NCBI GenBank assembly: GCA_903925975.1
Contig: CAIYHG010000145.1
Location: 47,218 to 111,217, forward strand
Source of the DNA: an uncultured Acidobacteriia bacterium
Lineage (GTDB): Bacteria; Acidobacteriota; Terriglobia; Bryobacterales; Bryobacteraceae
DNA length: 64,000 nucleotides
Direction of reading: 5' to 3'
The translations under genes and the position numbers were made by a program. This document shows positions 8,214-17,900 of this stretch, piece by piece. The notes under the pieces were generated by a model that saw only the letters and a list, made by a program, of their open reading frames with translations, was not told the DNA's origin and did no database searches. Each line of letters begins with the position of its first letter. The first letter of the stretch is position 1.

Positions 8214-8531
8214 CTAGGCCTCTTTGTACATGTACTTGATGCTGGGCTTGTACAGGAGCAAGTTGGGCCCCTCGGTCCGGTTCACCTTGAGGCAACACTT
8301 GTCGTACCACTCGATGGTTCCGTGGAGCGTTTCCCCATCGCGCAGCACGAACACCATGGGCGTCTTGGCCTGCATCTGCTTGACGTAATAGAAGTTCTCT
8401 GCGTTTGTCTGATCCGGGGGGACGGGTTTCTTTTGCTGTGCCGTCGGTTGCGGCGGGCGGCGCGGAGGCGTGATCTGTTCCTTGATCTCGTTCAGCGACG
8501 GACGAATCAGCTTACGATTGACAGCTTCCAC
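8214..8531 (-). CDS. Divergent Hfq-like (Sm-fold) protein
   Basis: 105 residues starting at GTG with AAAGGA upstream. A Pro-rich, basic N-terminal extension (about 1-43) precedes an Sm-like core at about 45-103. The core pattern [23 protein letters not shown] corresponds to Hfq's [35 protein letters not shown] corresponds to the Sm2 motif MVYKHAISTVVP. The hallmark YKH is YKP here, so the proximal uracil-binding His is missing. The protein probably binds RNA, but substrate preference may differ from E. coli Hfq. It is convergent with the thioesterase gene (15 bases between stops). Sm-fold assignment is by motif alignment by eye. Confidence 0.75.
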   Translation of the reverse strand: MEAVNRKLIRPSLNEIKEQITPPRRPPQPTAQQKKPVPPDQTNAENFYYVKQMQAKTPMVFVLRDGETLHGTIEWYDKCCLKVNRTEGPNLLLYKPSIKYMYKEA

Positions 8532-8672
8532 GGCTTGCCATCCTTTGAAGTGGACCTAGAATTAGCCGTCGCTATTGGCATCAGCGGGGCGGTGTAGAAT
8601 CGGTGTCCGACTTGCTTGAACTCATAAATAACACATCAACTCTCCCGAATCAATGTGGAAGCTCGGAGGCAG

Positions 8673-9986
8673 CTACCGTCCCAATAACTTGCTCAGCGAG
8701 GCCCCGAGGCGGGCTGCGGCGCCGTTGATGCGCTGGCGGAGCGACGGCGATTGCGGTTGCGCCGGAGCCACCGGAGCGGCGGGTGAAACGGCGGGCTGAG
8801 TGGACCCGGCGGACCACACCGGCTGCCGCGGCTCGCAGGGCCGTTCACCCGCAAACCGGACCACGTTGGTCAAGAAGGCGAACTCGCGGCGCGCGATAGT
8901 TCCGTCTTTCTTTTGCATGCAGACGGAGAAACCCGGGGATTTCGCCGCGGCGGCAGCCTGTTTTCCCTTTCCTGCAGACAACTCCACTTCGCTCAACAAT
9001 ACCGGCGAGAAGCCCTGGAGGTTGCGCTCGATGTAGGCCGTTTCGTAACGGTGGCGGCGAAGGCTCCAGACAAATACGCGGAAGCTATCGAAATCGTAGG
9101 CGCCGGCGCTGCCGCTCGCGGTGGTCCAAAGCCAGTTGTGTTTCACCTGATCGCCGTCCTGGATGTCCCCTAGAGAAAAATACGACACAATTCGATTGCC
9201 TTCGGCGTATTGCGCGACTTCGTCGGGAATGGACATCACCAAGGGGCGCGCCAGCACCCAGCCGGCCGAGCCATCGCGCGTGCGCACCAAACTCCAGTAA
9301 TCCATGGGAATGGCGGGGGGCGGCGGCGCGGGTTCGGACGGAATTTCGGCTTCGAACTCGCCGGGATCGCTCCTTGAAAGCTCAAGCCAATTTGGCGGCG
9401 GGCCGGGCGGCACGGTCTTCGCCAAGGGAGGGTACTTGGGCTTCGGCGCGGGCTTGGGCGCGGCGGTCTTAGCCTTCTTGGGCGCCGGCGGCACGAGCGG
9501 GGGACGCTGAGGGCCCGCGCGCGGCGCCAGTGCGTGGGCGACCACGTCCACCGAATCGGTTTCCTTCAGGGTGATGAAGCTGGGCGAGGTTCGCGAGGGC
9601 TGCGTGTGGATTCTGAGATCGCCGTAAGTGGTTGCCGCGCCTTGAGATGGCATGGAACGCACGCGTTCGGCAAGAGCGTTCAGGTCTTTCATCTCGCCGG
9701 ACGAGATCAACTGCCGCGCGTCGGTCCATCCTTCGGCGCCGTTGGGCGCGCGCACCCGCAGGAAGATCGTGCGGCGCTGCTGGAGGATCTCCAGACGGTC
9801 TCCGTGACGCACGGTGGTTACGGGGCGGGAATCCGGCGGAATGTCTTCGCGGAGTTTCAGCTCAACCGGCCCGACATACGCTTCACCGATGGCCGAGGCC
9901 CGCGGAGGTCCGCTGGAACATGCAGCCAGCAGGACCGCGCAGAGCCCGGCGGCTGCCCGAATACTCTTGGCAAAGGCCCGCTGCAC
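8673..9986 (-). CDS. Lipoprotein with bacterial SH3-like domains
   Basis: 437 residues. The N-terminus is a lipoprotein signal peptide with lipobox LAAC (Cys23). A first SH3b-like unit follows at about 35-95 (AYVGPVELKLREDIPPDS, GDRLEILQQRRTIFLRVRAPNGAEGWTDARQL), then a second at about 115-150. A Pro/Lys-rich linker (about 160-225) resembles a periplasm-spanning tether. A globular C-terminal half of about 170 residues is not recognised (QVKHNWLWTTASGSAGAYDFDSFRVFVW). It is probably anchored to a membrane and contacts peptidoglycan. No operon partner is evident. Confidence 0.75.
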   Translation of the reverse strand: MQRAFAKSIRAAAGLCAVLLAACSSGPPRASAIGEAYVGPVELKLREDIPPDSRPVTTVRHGDRLEILQQRRTIFLRVRAPNGAEGWTDARQLISSGEMKDLNALAERVRSMPSQGAATTYGDLRIHTQPSRTSPSFITLKETDSVDVVAHALAPRAGPQRPPLVPPAPKKAKTAAPKPAPKPKYPPLAKTVPPGPPPNWLELSRSDPGEFEAEIPSEPAPPPPAIPMDYWSLVRTRDGSAGWVLARPLVMSIPDEVAQYAEGNRIVSYFSLGDIQDGDQVKHNWLWTTASGSAGAYDFDSFRVFVWSLRRHRYETAYIERNLQGFSPVLLSEVELSAGKGKQAAAAAKSPGFSVCMQKKDGTIARREFAFLTNVVRFAGERPCEPRQPVWSAGSTQPAVSPAAPVAPAQPQSPSLRQRINGAAARLGASLSKLLGR

Positions 9987-10106
9987 GAATATTCCTATTT
10001 TAGCAACCCTTTTGGGGCTGGACTGCTAACTAAGGTCGTAATGACAGGGGGCCCCGACTGGGTGTAGCGTCTTAGCGTGGGCGCCGGATTCGCGCGGGCG
10101 AACACA

Positions 10107-11393
10107 ATGAGCCATATGACTGCCCTCGAAGGCCTCGCGCCAATGCGCCCAGATTCGCGGCCCATCGTTCCCGACCGGGTGGAAGACCTGGGGATTCCGC
10201 GTTCGCTGGTGAACGATCTGGTTCTGCGCTACTTGTGGCTGCACGGCTCGGGCACGCTGCTCGCGCTGCATGAGACCTTGAAACTCTCGTTTCCCGTTCT
10301 GGAGACGCTGTTCCATCAGCTCCGGCAGCAGCAGTTGCTCGAAGTGAAGGGCATGCTGGGCAACGATTATAGCTTTAGCCTAACCGCCGCCGGCCGCGCG
10401 CAAGCCACTGCGAGGACCGAGGTATGCCAGTATGTAGGTCCGGCCCCGGTTTCCATCATGCAGTATCACGAAGTGGTGAAGGCCCAGGCGGCGCACCCGC
10501 GGCTCAGCCGCAACAGCCTGCGCGAAGCGTACCACGACCTGGTGATCCCGGACGATCTGCTGGATCGCCTCGGTCCGTCGCTGGTGAGCCATCAATCCCT
10601 GTTTATCTATGGTGGCACAGGGAACGGCAAGACCTCGATCGCCGAGCGTATTCTGCGCATTTATGAGGATACTGTCGTGGTGCCGTACGCGGTCGAGGTG
10701 AGCGGCCACGTCATTCACCTGTTCGACCCCGTGGTGCACAGACTGGCCCAGGAACGCGATGAGATACTCGATCCGCGGTGGGTGATTTGCCACCGCCCGT
10801 GCATTACGGTGGGCGGCGAATTGAGCGCCTCCATGCTGGAACTGCGCCTGGATGATGCGACGAAAGTGTTCATAGCGCCCTGCCAGATGAAAGCCAATAA
10901 CGGAATCTTCATCGTGGACGATTTCGGCCGGCAGATGCTGACGCCCCGGGAACTGCTGAATCGCTGGGTGGTCCCGCTCGACCGCCGGGTAGACTACCTC
11001 ACGCTAGCCTCAGGCATGAAGTTCCAAGTCCCGTTCGAGTTGATGGTGGTCTTTTCGAGCAACCTGGACCCGCACGATCTTGCCGACGAAGCTTTCCTGC
11101 GCCGTATCCAGACCAAAGTGCTGGTGGACGACATTAGTCCGGAAGTGTTCGACGAAATCTTCCGCCGCGTCTCCGACGGCCACAAGGTACCCTCGGAGCC
11201 TGGGGGCGCGGAATACTTGCGCCAGCGCTGCTTCGCGTCAGGAGCCACCGAACTGCGCGCCTGCTACCCGATGGACATATACAAGCTGGTGAAGGCCATC
11301 AGCGAGTACGAAGAGAGGCCCGTGGTTCTGTCACACTCCAACATGGACCGGGCCGTAGCGCTGTATTTCGCCAAGAGCGGTAAGAAGGGCTAG
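10107..11393 (+). CDS. AAA-family ATPase with N-terminal winged-helix-like region
   Basis: 428 residues from the ATG at 10107 (the frame also opens at a GTG, 10077). The N-terminal 110 residues (LVLRYLWLHGSGTLLALHETLKLSFPVLETLFHQLRQ) look like a winged-helix domain. The ATPase core follows with Walker A GGTGNGKTS and Walker B NGIFIVDDFGRQ. VFSSNLDPHDLADEAFLRRI resembles sensor-1 and arginine-finger elements, and a helical lid ends the protein. It reads like a regulatory or loader ATPase of the MoxR/Orc-like kind, but the partner is unknown. It is flanked by unrelated genes. Family is sure, role is not. Confidence 0.8.
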   Translation: MSHMTALEGLAPMRPDSRPIVPDRVEDLGIPRSLVNDLVLRYLWLHGSGTLLALHETLKLSFPVLETLFHQLRQQQLLEVKGMLGNDYSFSLTAAGRAQATARTEVCQYVGPAPVSIMQYHEVVKAQAAHPRLSRNSLREAYHDLVIPDDLLDRLGPSLVSHQSLFIYGGTGNGKTSIAERILRIYEDTVVVPYAVEVSGHVIHLFDPVVHRLAQERDEILDPRWVICHRPCITVGGELSASMLELRLDDATKVFIAPCQMKANNGIFIVDDFGRQMLTPRELLNRWVVPLDRRVDYLTLASGMKFQVPFELMVVFSSNLDPHDLADEAFLRRIQTKVLVDDISPEVFDEIFRRVSDGHKVPSEPGGAEYLRQRCFASGATELRACYPMDIYKLVKAISEYEERPVVLSHSNMDRAVALYFAKSGKKG

Positions 11394-11460
11394 GGGACTG
11401 AGTACCCTGTCCGCGGAATGCAGCCCGTCGCCCCGCCGTTCCCTCAATAAGTGACAGCGC

Positions 11461-11844
11461 TTACCGTTTTGCGTAGTTGGCCGCTCCCGTGATATCCAGG
11501 AGCACTACGGGCTCGTGCCCTACCACCCAGGCATCGTGTCCCGGAGGAATCGAGCAAAGCTCACCGGGACCGACTTCCTTCTGTGTTCCATCGTTCATCG
11601 CGATGTGCATCCGGCCCGAGATCTGGTATCCCAAATGCGCCGCCTCGCAGCTTTCGGTCTTGGCAACCGGCTTGACGCAGGTGGACCATTTCCAGCCGGG
11701 CTGGAACGTGGCTTTCCCGAACGTGACTCCGTCAAGCGTGATTACTTCAATCTTGCCCTTCTCGAAAGACCGGACTTCGTCCGGCTGCGTGAATCTCTTT
11801 ATTGTCAGGGCCTTGCTTGCGCCCGCGTCGATGGATGGTGACAT
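11461..11844 (-). CDS. Small cupin-domain protein
   Basis: 127 residues forming one cupin barrel. Motif 1 is degenerate: the region around TFQPGWKWSTCVKP, with AAHLGYQISGRMHIAM, supplies G and H but not the full GX5HXH. Motif 2 is PGELCSIPPGHDAWVVG. A good Shine-Dalgarno (GAGGGGGGAAG) precedes the ATG. Proteins of this size are usually metal-binding stress or detoxification enzymes, or simple sensors; no substrate can be proposed. Confidence 0.75.
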   Translation of the reverse strand: MSPSIDAGASKALTIKRFTQPDEVRSFEKGKIEVITLDGVTFGKATFQPGWKWSTCVKPVAKTESCEAAHLGYQISGRMHIAMNDGTQKEVGPGELCSIPPGHDAWVVGHEPVVLLDITGAANYAKR

Positions 11845-11962
11845 CAGCTTCCCCCCTCAGGGGGCCAAGTATATGTGAGAGGGAAAAATCATGCAAGAGT
11901 CAGCGTTTGGGCTCGTGAGCTTTCTCGCACGTTGTGCTTGGGCACCGACCGCGCGCGGGCCC

Positions 11963-14900
11963 CTACTGCACGGCGTGCATCGCCGAAGCGTCCATGAGCA
12001 CTTCTCGATTGTCATCCAGGCCGCTTGACGAAATACCGTACACCTGAAGTTCCGCCCCCACGCCCGTCGGGCCGATTACATAGCCCAGCAGGAGGCGGTC
12101 TGCCGCGCGGACCGTAAGGCCATCCAGCCAAGCCAGGGCAATGGCTCCCGGCCCGCCCTCTTGCGCGATAGAGGGAGGAGCGTCCTGCGCCATTTCGTAG
12201 CGTAGCCGAGAACGCTGCGAGCCGAGCGCGAACGTCAGTGCCACGCGCGTCAAAACTTGTCTTGCTTCCAGGTACAGCGGGATGCGTTCTTCCGCCGTCC
12301 CAAACTGCTCCGGAGTTCCCAAAACCAGCGCACCCTGTGCGCCGGCGCCGCGAGCCGGGAAGGATTCGGCGCGCCATGGGCCGGCGGAGGCTGCGGGCGC
12401 AAACGCGCTCTGTCCGGGCGCGCCGGGGCAGACTCCGCCTCGCGAGGGCCGTACTGGCCGATCCGGGTCCAGGTTATTCACGCGGAACAACTCGCGAATC
12501 AGGTCGCGGATATCCAGAGCGTTGTCGCCTCCGCGCGCGGGCGCGACGTCAACAGGGTAAAGGTCCATTGCGTCGAAGCGGTCGGAGCATGCCGCCGGAC
12601 GAAATCCGGGAACATTGTTGACCGAGAACAGGATTTGGACAAGGTCCAGTATGTTCATGATCTCATCGCCGAACGCCGGCGCCGCGTCGGCGGTGTACGG
12701 AGCTACATCGCCCACGTTGTAGGTGGCCGAGCTTATGGTCAATTGCAGCGATGCCGAGGCCGTGGCTCCGGCGCTATCGGTCACTTGCGCCGTGAATGTG
12801 TAAGCGCCGGTTGCGGTGGGCGCACCGCTCAGTGCACCACCCGCACTCAGGTTCACGCCCGGAGGCAAGGCGCCGTTTGTGACGGCCCAATTCGAATCGG
12901 GCGGCGTGCCTCCGACTGCTACCAGCGTCTGCGAGTATGCCGCTCCCACGGAGCCCTGGGTTAACGGGGACGCGGTAAAGACGGAGAGCGCCCCCGCGCT
13001 AACCGCCAATGTGAAAGAAGCGGTGGCTGCCAGCGCGGAGCTGTCCGTGACTTGGACCGTGAAGGAGGACGCGCCGGCCGCGGCGGGCGTGCCCGATATC
13101 GCGCCGCCCGCGCTGAGCGAAAGGCCCGTGGGAAGAGCGCCGGAGACCACCGACCAGGAATAGGGCGGCAAGCCGCCGGCCGCCGTGAGCGTCCGTGAAT
13201 AGGTCACGCCAACCGCGGCGCGCGGCGATGCCGGCGTGGTGATAGACAAGGGGCTGAGCGGTTGGACACGCCGAACCGCGTTCGCGTAATAGTCTGCCAC
13301 ATAGAGATTTCCTGCTGCGTCAACGGTCACGCCGAATGGGGACCAGAGTTCGGCGCCCGCGGCCGGCCCGCCGTCGCCCGAGTAGCCCGGGGCGCCGTCG
13401 CCGGCCACGGGGGCAACGCCGCCGGAAGAGACCTTCATGACCCGGTGCTCGTCAGGGTACGCGATGTAGAGGTTGCCTGAAAGATCCAGCGCCACGCCGG
13501 AAGCGTAGCCACCGGAGGCCACGGTAGCGATGGACCCGCCGGGAGAAACCATGCGAACAACGCCCCCGGCGATATACAAATTGCCCGCCCCATCAATAGC
13601 TACGCCGGAGGGATAGGAAATCTGTGCGCTGGTTGCAGGCCCGCCGTCGCCCGAGTAGCCGGGAGCGCCGTTGCCGGCCACTGTGCCGATGAGGCCGCCG
13701 GCGGAAACCTCGCGAATGCGCCCGTTATATGCGTCCGCGATGAAGAGGTTGCCCGAAGCATCGAAGGCCAAGCCTGACGGACCGTTTAGCTGGGCTGCCG
13801 TGGCAGGCCCGCCGTCGCCCGAATAACCGGACGAGCCGTTCCCGGCGACCGTGGTAATAATGCCACCGGGCTGGATCTTGCGGACGGCGGCCGCTTCGGC
13901 GATGTAGAGGTTGCCGGAGCCGTCCACCGCCACGGCGGACGGGCTGTTCAACCGGGCGCTGGCGCCAGGCCCGCCGTCACCGGAGTGCCCTGCAACGCCA
14001 TCGCCGGCCACTGTGGTGATAGTGCCGGCGGGTGACACTTTGCGCACCCGGTTGTTGGCAGTGTCCGCGATGAAGAGGTTGCCCGAGGCGTCCACGGCTG
14101 TGCCGGACGGATGGAACAACTGAGCGCTGGTGGCGGGCCCGCCATCGCCGGAATAGGCGGAGTGGCCGGCGCCCGCCAGCGTGTCGATGTCGCCGTTGAG
14201 CCAAACCTTGCGAATCCTGCCGTTGTATGTATCCGCGAGGTACAGATTGCCGGACCCGTCGATTGCGACGCCGGATGGGGCGTTTAGCTGGGCTGCCGTG
14301 GCCGTGCCGTCGTCGCCCGAATAACCGGGAGAGCCATTGCCGGCTACCGTCGTAATGACTCCGGCCGGCGTGACTTTGCGGATGTTTCCCGCCGCGATAT
14401 AGAGGTTCCCCGTTGCATCGCACGCCAAGCCGTATATTGAGCCGAGGTGCGCACTTCGCGCTGGTCCGCCATCGCCGGGCACGTTGGGGCCGCCGCCAGC
14501 CACGATCACGGTGAGTGCCAAGCCGCCGCTGACCCATACCTTGCTAACAATCCCCGAGTGCTGGTCCGCAACATAGACGTTCTCCGACGCATCGACGGCG
14601 ATGGCGGACGGGAAATACGTAGAAGGGCCGCCCACGGCCCAGCCCATCACAGTGCTGATGACGCCGCCGGGCGCGACCTTTCTAACGACGGTGGCGCCGT
14701 CGAGCGCCTCGGCGATATAGAGGTTTCCAGACCCGCTCACCGCCACGCCATTCGGCCAGGAAAGTGTTGCGCTTGTGGCAGGACCGCCGTCTCCCGACTC
14801 GCCGCGAACGCCGTTGCCGGCGACGGTGGTAATGACGCCGGCCGAAACCTTGCGGACGCGGTTATTGCCCGCATCGGCAATGTAGAGATTCCCCGAGCTA

Positions 14901-17900
14901 TCAACGGCCAAGCCGCCCGGCCAGCTCAGCGATGCGCTCGCGGCTGGTCCGCCATCGCCTGAGTAACCCGGCCGGCCGGTACCGGCAACCAGAGTTACCG
15001 CCCCTGTGGAATCGATCTTGAACACGTTCTGAAGGGCGCTGAAATACACGTTTCCGCTGGAATCGGCGGCCACTCCCACGGGTTCGCCGAAGGACGCCCC
15101 GGCAGCCACCGGCGAGGGCGCAGGCGCGCCGCCGGCCACTGTCGCGATGACGGTGGGCGCGGTAACGGCAAGGCCGAATGCGCCGGTGATCGTTCGTGAG
15201 ACGCTGTCCTGCACCCTGACCGTGAAACCAAAGTAGCCGCCCGCCACAGGAGTACCGGAAAGCGTGCCATCAACGGAAAGCGAGACGCCGCCGGGAAGCG
15301 CCCCGGCAACTACCGTCCAGGAATACGGAGGGGAGCCGCCCGAAGCGACCAGCGTGTAAGAATACGGCCCGCCGACAGCCGTCCGCGGCAGCGGCGATGC
15401 GCTGACAATGGCAATAGGGGGCGGAGCAATCGTGAGACTGAATGCTGCGCCCGCTGTCATCGAGATGCCATCGGACACCTGGAGTGCAAAGCTGAAGACT
15501 CCAGCCCTGGTCGGCGTTCCGGAAAGCGTTCCACCGGAGGCCAGCGTCAAGCCATCCGGAAGCGCGCCCGCGGTCAGCGACCAGGTGTAGACAGACGCTC
15601 CTCCAGACGCGGTGAATGTTTGGGAGTATGCGGTCCCTACCGTCCCCGGCGTAAACGGCGATGCGCTGACAATTGAGGGAGAGTTCAAGATTGAAAAGGT
15701 GAGCGTCACGGTGGCAGTCGCGCCGGCGCCGTCCATGACCTGGGACGTGAACGCGTAGTTGCCGGCCTGGCTAGGCGTTCCGGAAAGGGTTCCAGCGGCG
15801 GCGAGCGCCAAGCCAGGCGGAAGCGCGCCCGAGGTTATCGACCAGGTAAGCGGCCCCGTGCCGTTGGTCGCTAATAGTTTCCCGGAGTAGGGCACGCCCA
15901 CAAGCCCCGCGTGCAAACCTTGCGCCGGGATGTAAAGCGCAGTCCGCACAATGACCTGGAAACTGCCTCTGGCGGTGAGAACGTTAGCATCGGTTACCAG
16001 AACGGTGAACTGCACCGTTCCGCATCCGCCGGTGTTTGCGGTTGGAATTCCGCCGAGTTTCCCGTCGTACCCGAGCCGAAGGCCGCACATCGGGCTCGAA
16101 GACTCGAAGTAGTAGGGCGGCTTTCCCCCCGATGCCGTCAGTTGCGCCGAGTAGGCTTGTCCGGTGTGTGCGTCGGGCAGGGTCGTGGGGCCCAGCGTGA
16201 TCGCGTCAGGGTCAATCTGAAGCTGGTAGGTAACCGTTCCCCTGACTCCTTTGGTATCCTCGGCCGTTACGTGTATTTCTCTGGCGTTGCCGGCCTCCGA
16301 CGGGGTCCCGCTCAGCACGCCCGAGATGCCGAGCGTTAAGCCAATTGGCAGTGTGCCGTAGGTAAGTGAGTACGTGTAGGGCGGCGTTCCGCCGGATGCC
16401 TGAATCGTGGCAGAGTACGGGTTCCCGATATGTCCAGCCGGCAAGGCTGCCGGCGCCAGGCTGAGGGTTGGCCTCAGATCCTTGATGGTGAGTTGAATGA
16501 CGCCGGTTCCGGTGGAACCGTTAGCATCCGTGGCCCGAACCGTGGCGTAGATCCAGCCCGCGCTCGTGGGCGTGCCTGTAATCTTCCCATCGAGCCCCAA
16601 CGGAAGATCCGCGCTCCACATTCCATAGAGCATTACGAATTGGTAGGGCGGGGTTCCTCCCGAAGCGGTCAACTGCGCGGAATACGGCTGACCGACAGAT
16701 GCGTCCGCCAAGGTAGCCGGGCCCACCGTGAGCGTGTCGCCGCCGATGGTCAGGCCATACTGGGCGTAGCCGGTTGCGCCACCGGAGTCCCGAGCCGCTA
16801 TCCGAAAACTGAACGCTCCGGCCTGCGCGGGCGCGCCGCCGATTTGGCCCTGCGCGCTCAGCGTTAAGCCATTGGGAAGCGAGCCCTGAGACAGGGAGAA
16901 ACTGTACGGAGCCGTTCCGCCGGATGCTTGAATCGCAGCCGAGTAAGGGCTTCTGATTTGACCGGCGGGCAACGATGTCGGAGTCAAAGTGAGAAGCGCG
17001 GCGGTGGTCACGATTTGGTAGTCCCGGAAGCACATGGCGCCGTTGGAATCGGCGGCTGCAATCCGGAAGCCGGTGGATGACGCAGCGGCCGGAAAACCCG
17101 AGATGATGCCTGTGTTGCCGTCCAGCGTCAGGCCTGCCGGAAGGAACGACGCGGAGAGGGAGTAAGTATAAGGAGGCGTGCCGCCGGATGCCGCAATGGT
17201 AGCGGAGTACGGGCTCCCGACCGTGCCTGCGGGGAGCGTGTCCGGGCCGATGGCGATGGGCTGGTTCAGTATGCGAAGCGAATAATCCAACGATACGGTA
17301 TGTGATGCGCCATCGGTGGCGGTGACGCGAAAGGGGAACGAACCGGCCGTGGTGGGCTTGCCCGAGATCTGCAAAGGCCCGTTGTCGGGCATGGACGCGG
17401 TCAGGCCGGGCGGCAAGGACCCGTTCGAAATCGTGAACCGAACCGGGGCGGTGGCGCCGGAAGCGGCGATCGAAGCGGTGTAGTAGATAACGCCGACTTG
17501 TCCATCGTGCACCGATGTCGGGTACAGGGTGAACGGCGCTCTGACGAAATCGATGGCGTAACTGACTTGTCCGCCTCCGTTCCCGCTGTCCCGAACGGTG
17601 ATGAGGCATGAGGCGTCGCCTGCCCACGTCGGCGCGCCCGAAATGAGGCCGCTCGCGCTCAGCGCGATGCCCGTTGGCAGCGCACACGCCGTGCTGAACT
17701 GGTACGGCGGCGCCCCGCCGGAAACAGTCAATTGCCAGGAGTAGGGAACGCCCCACTGAAAGGCGGGCAGTGAGGACGGTTGAATGCTAACTTCAGTCCC
17801 CGTCACCATCAAGCTGTAAGCTCGCGCGCCGGCGTTTCCGGAGGAGTCCCCGGCCTGGACCTGGAAAGAGAACGTCCCCGGAGACAACGGCTTGCCTCGC

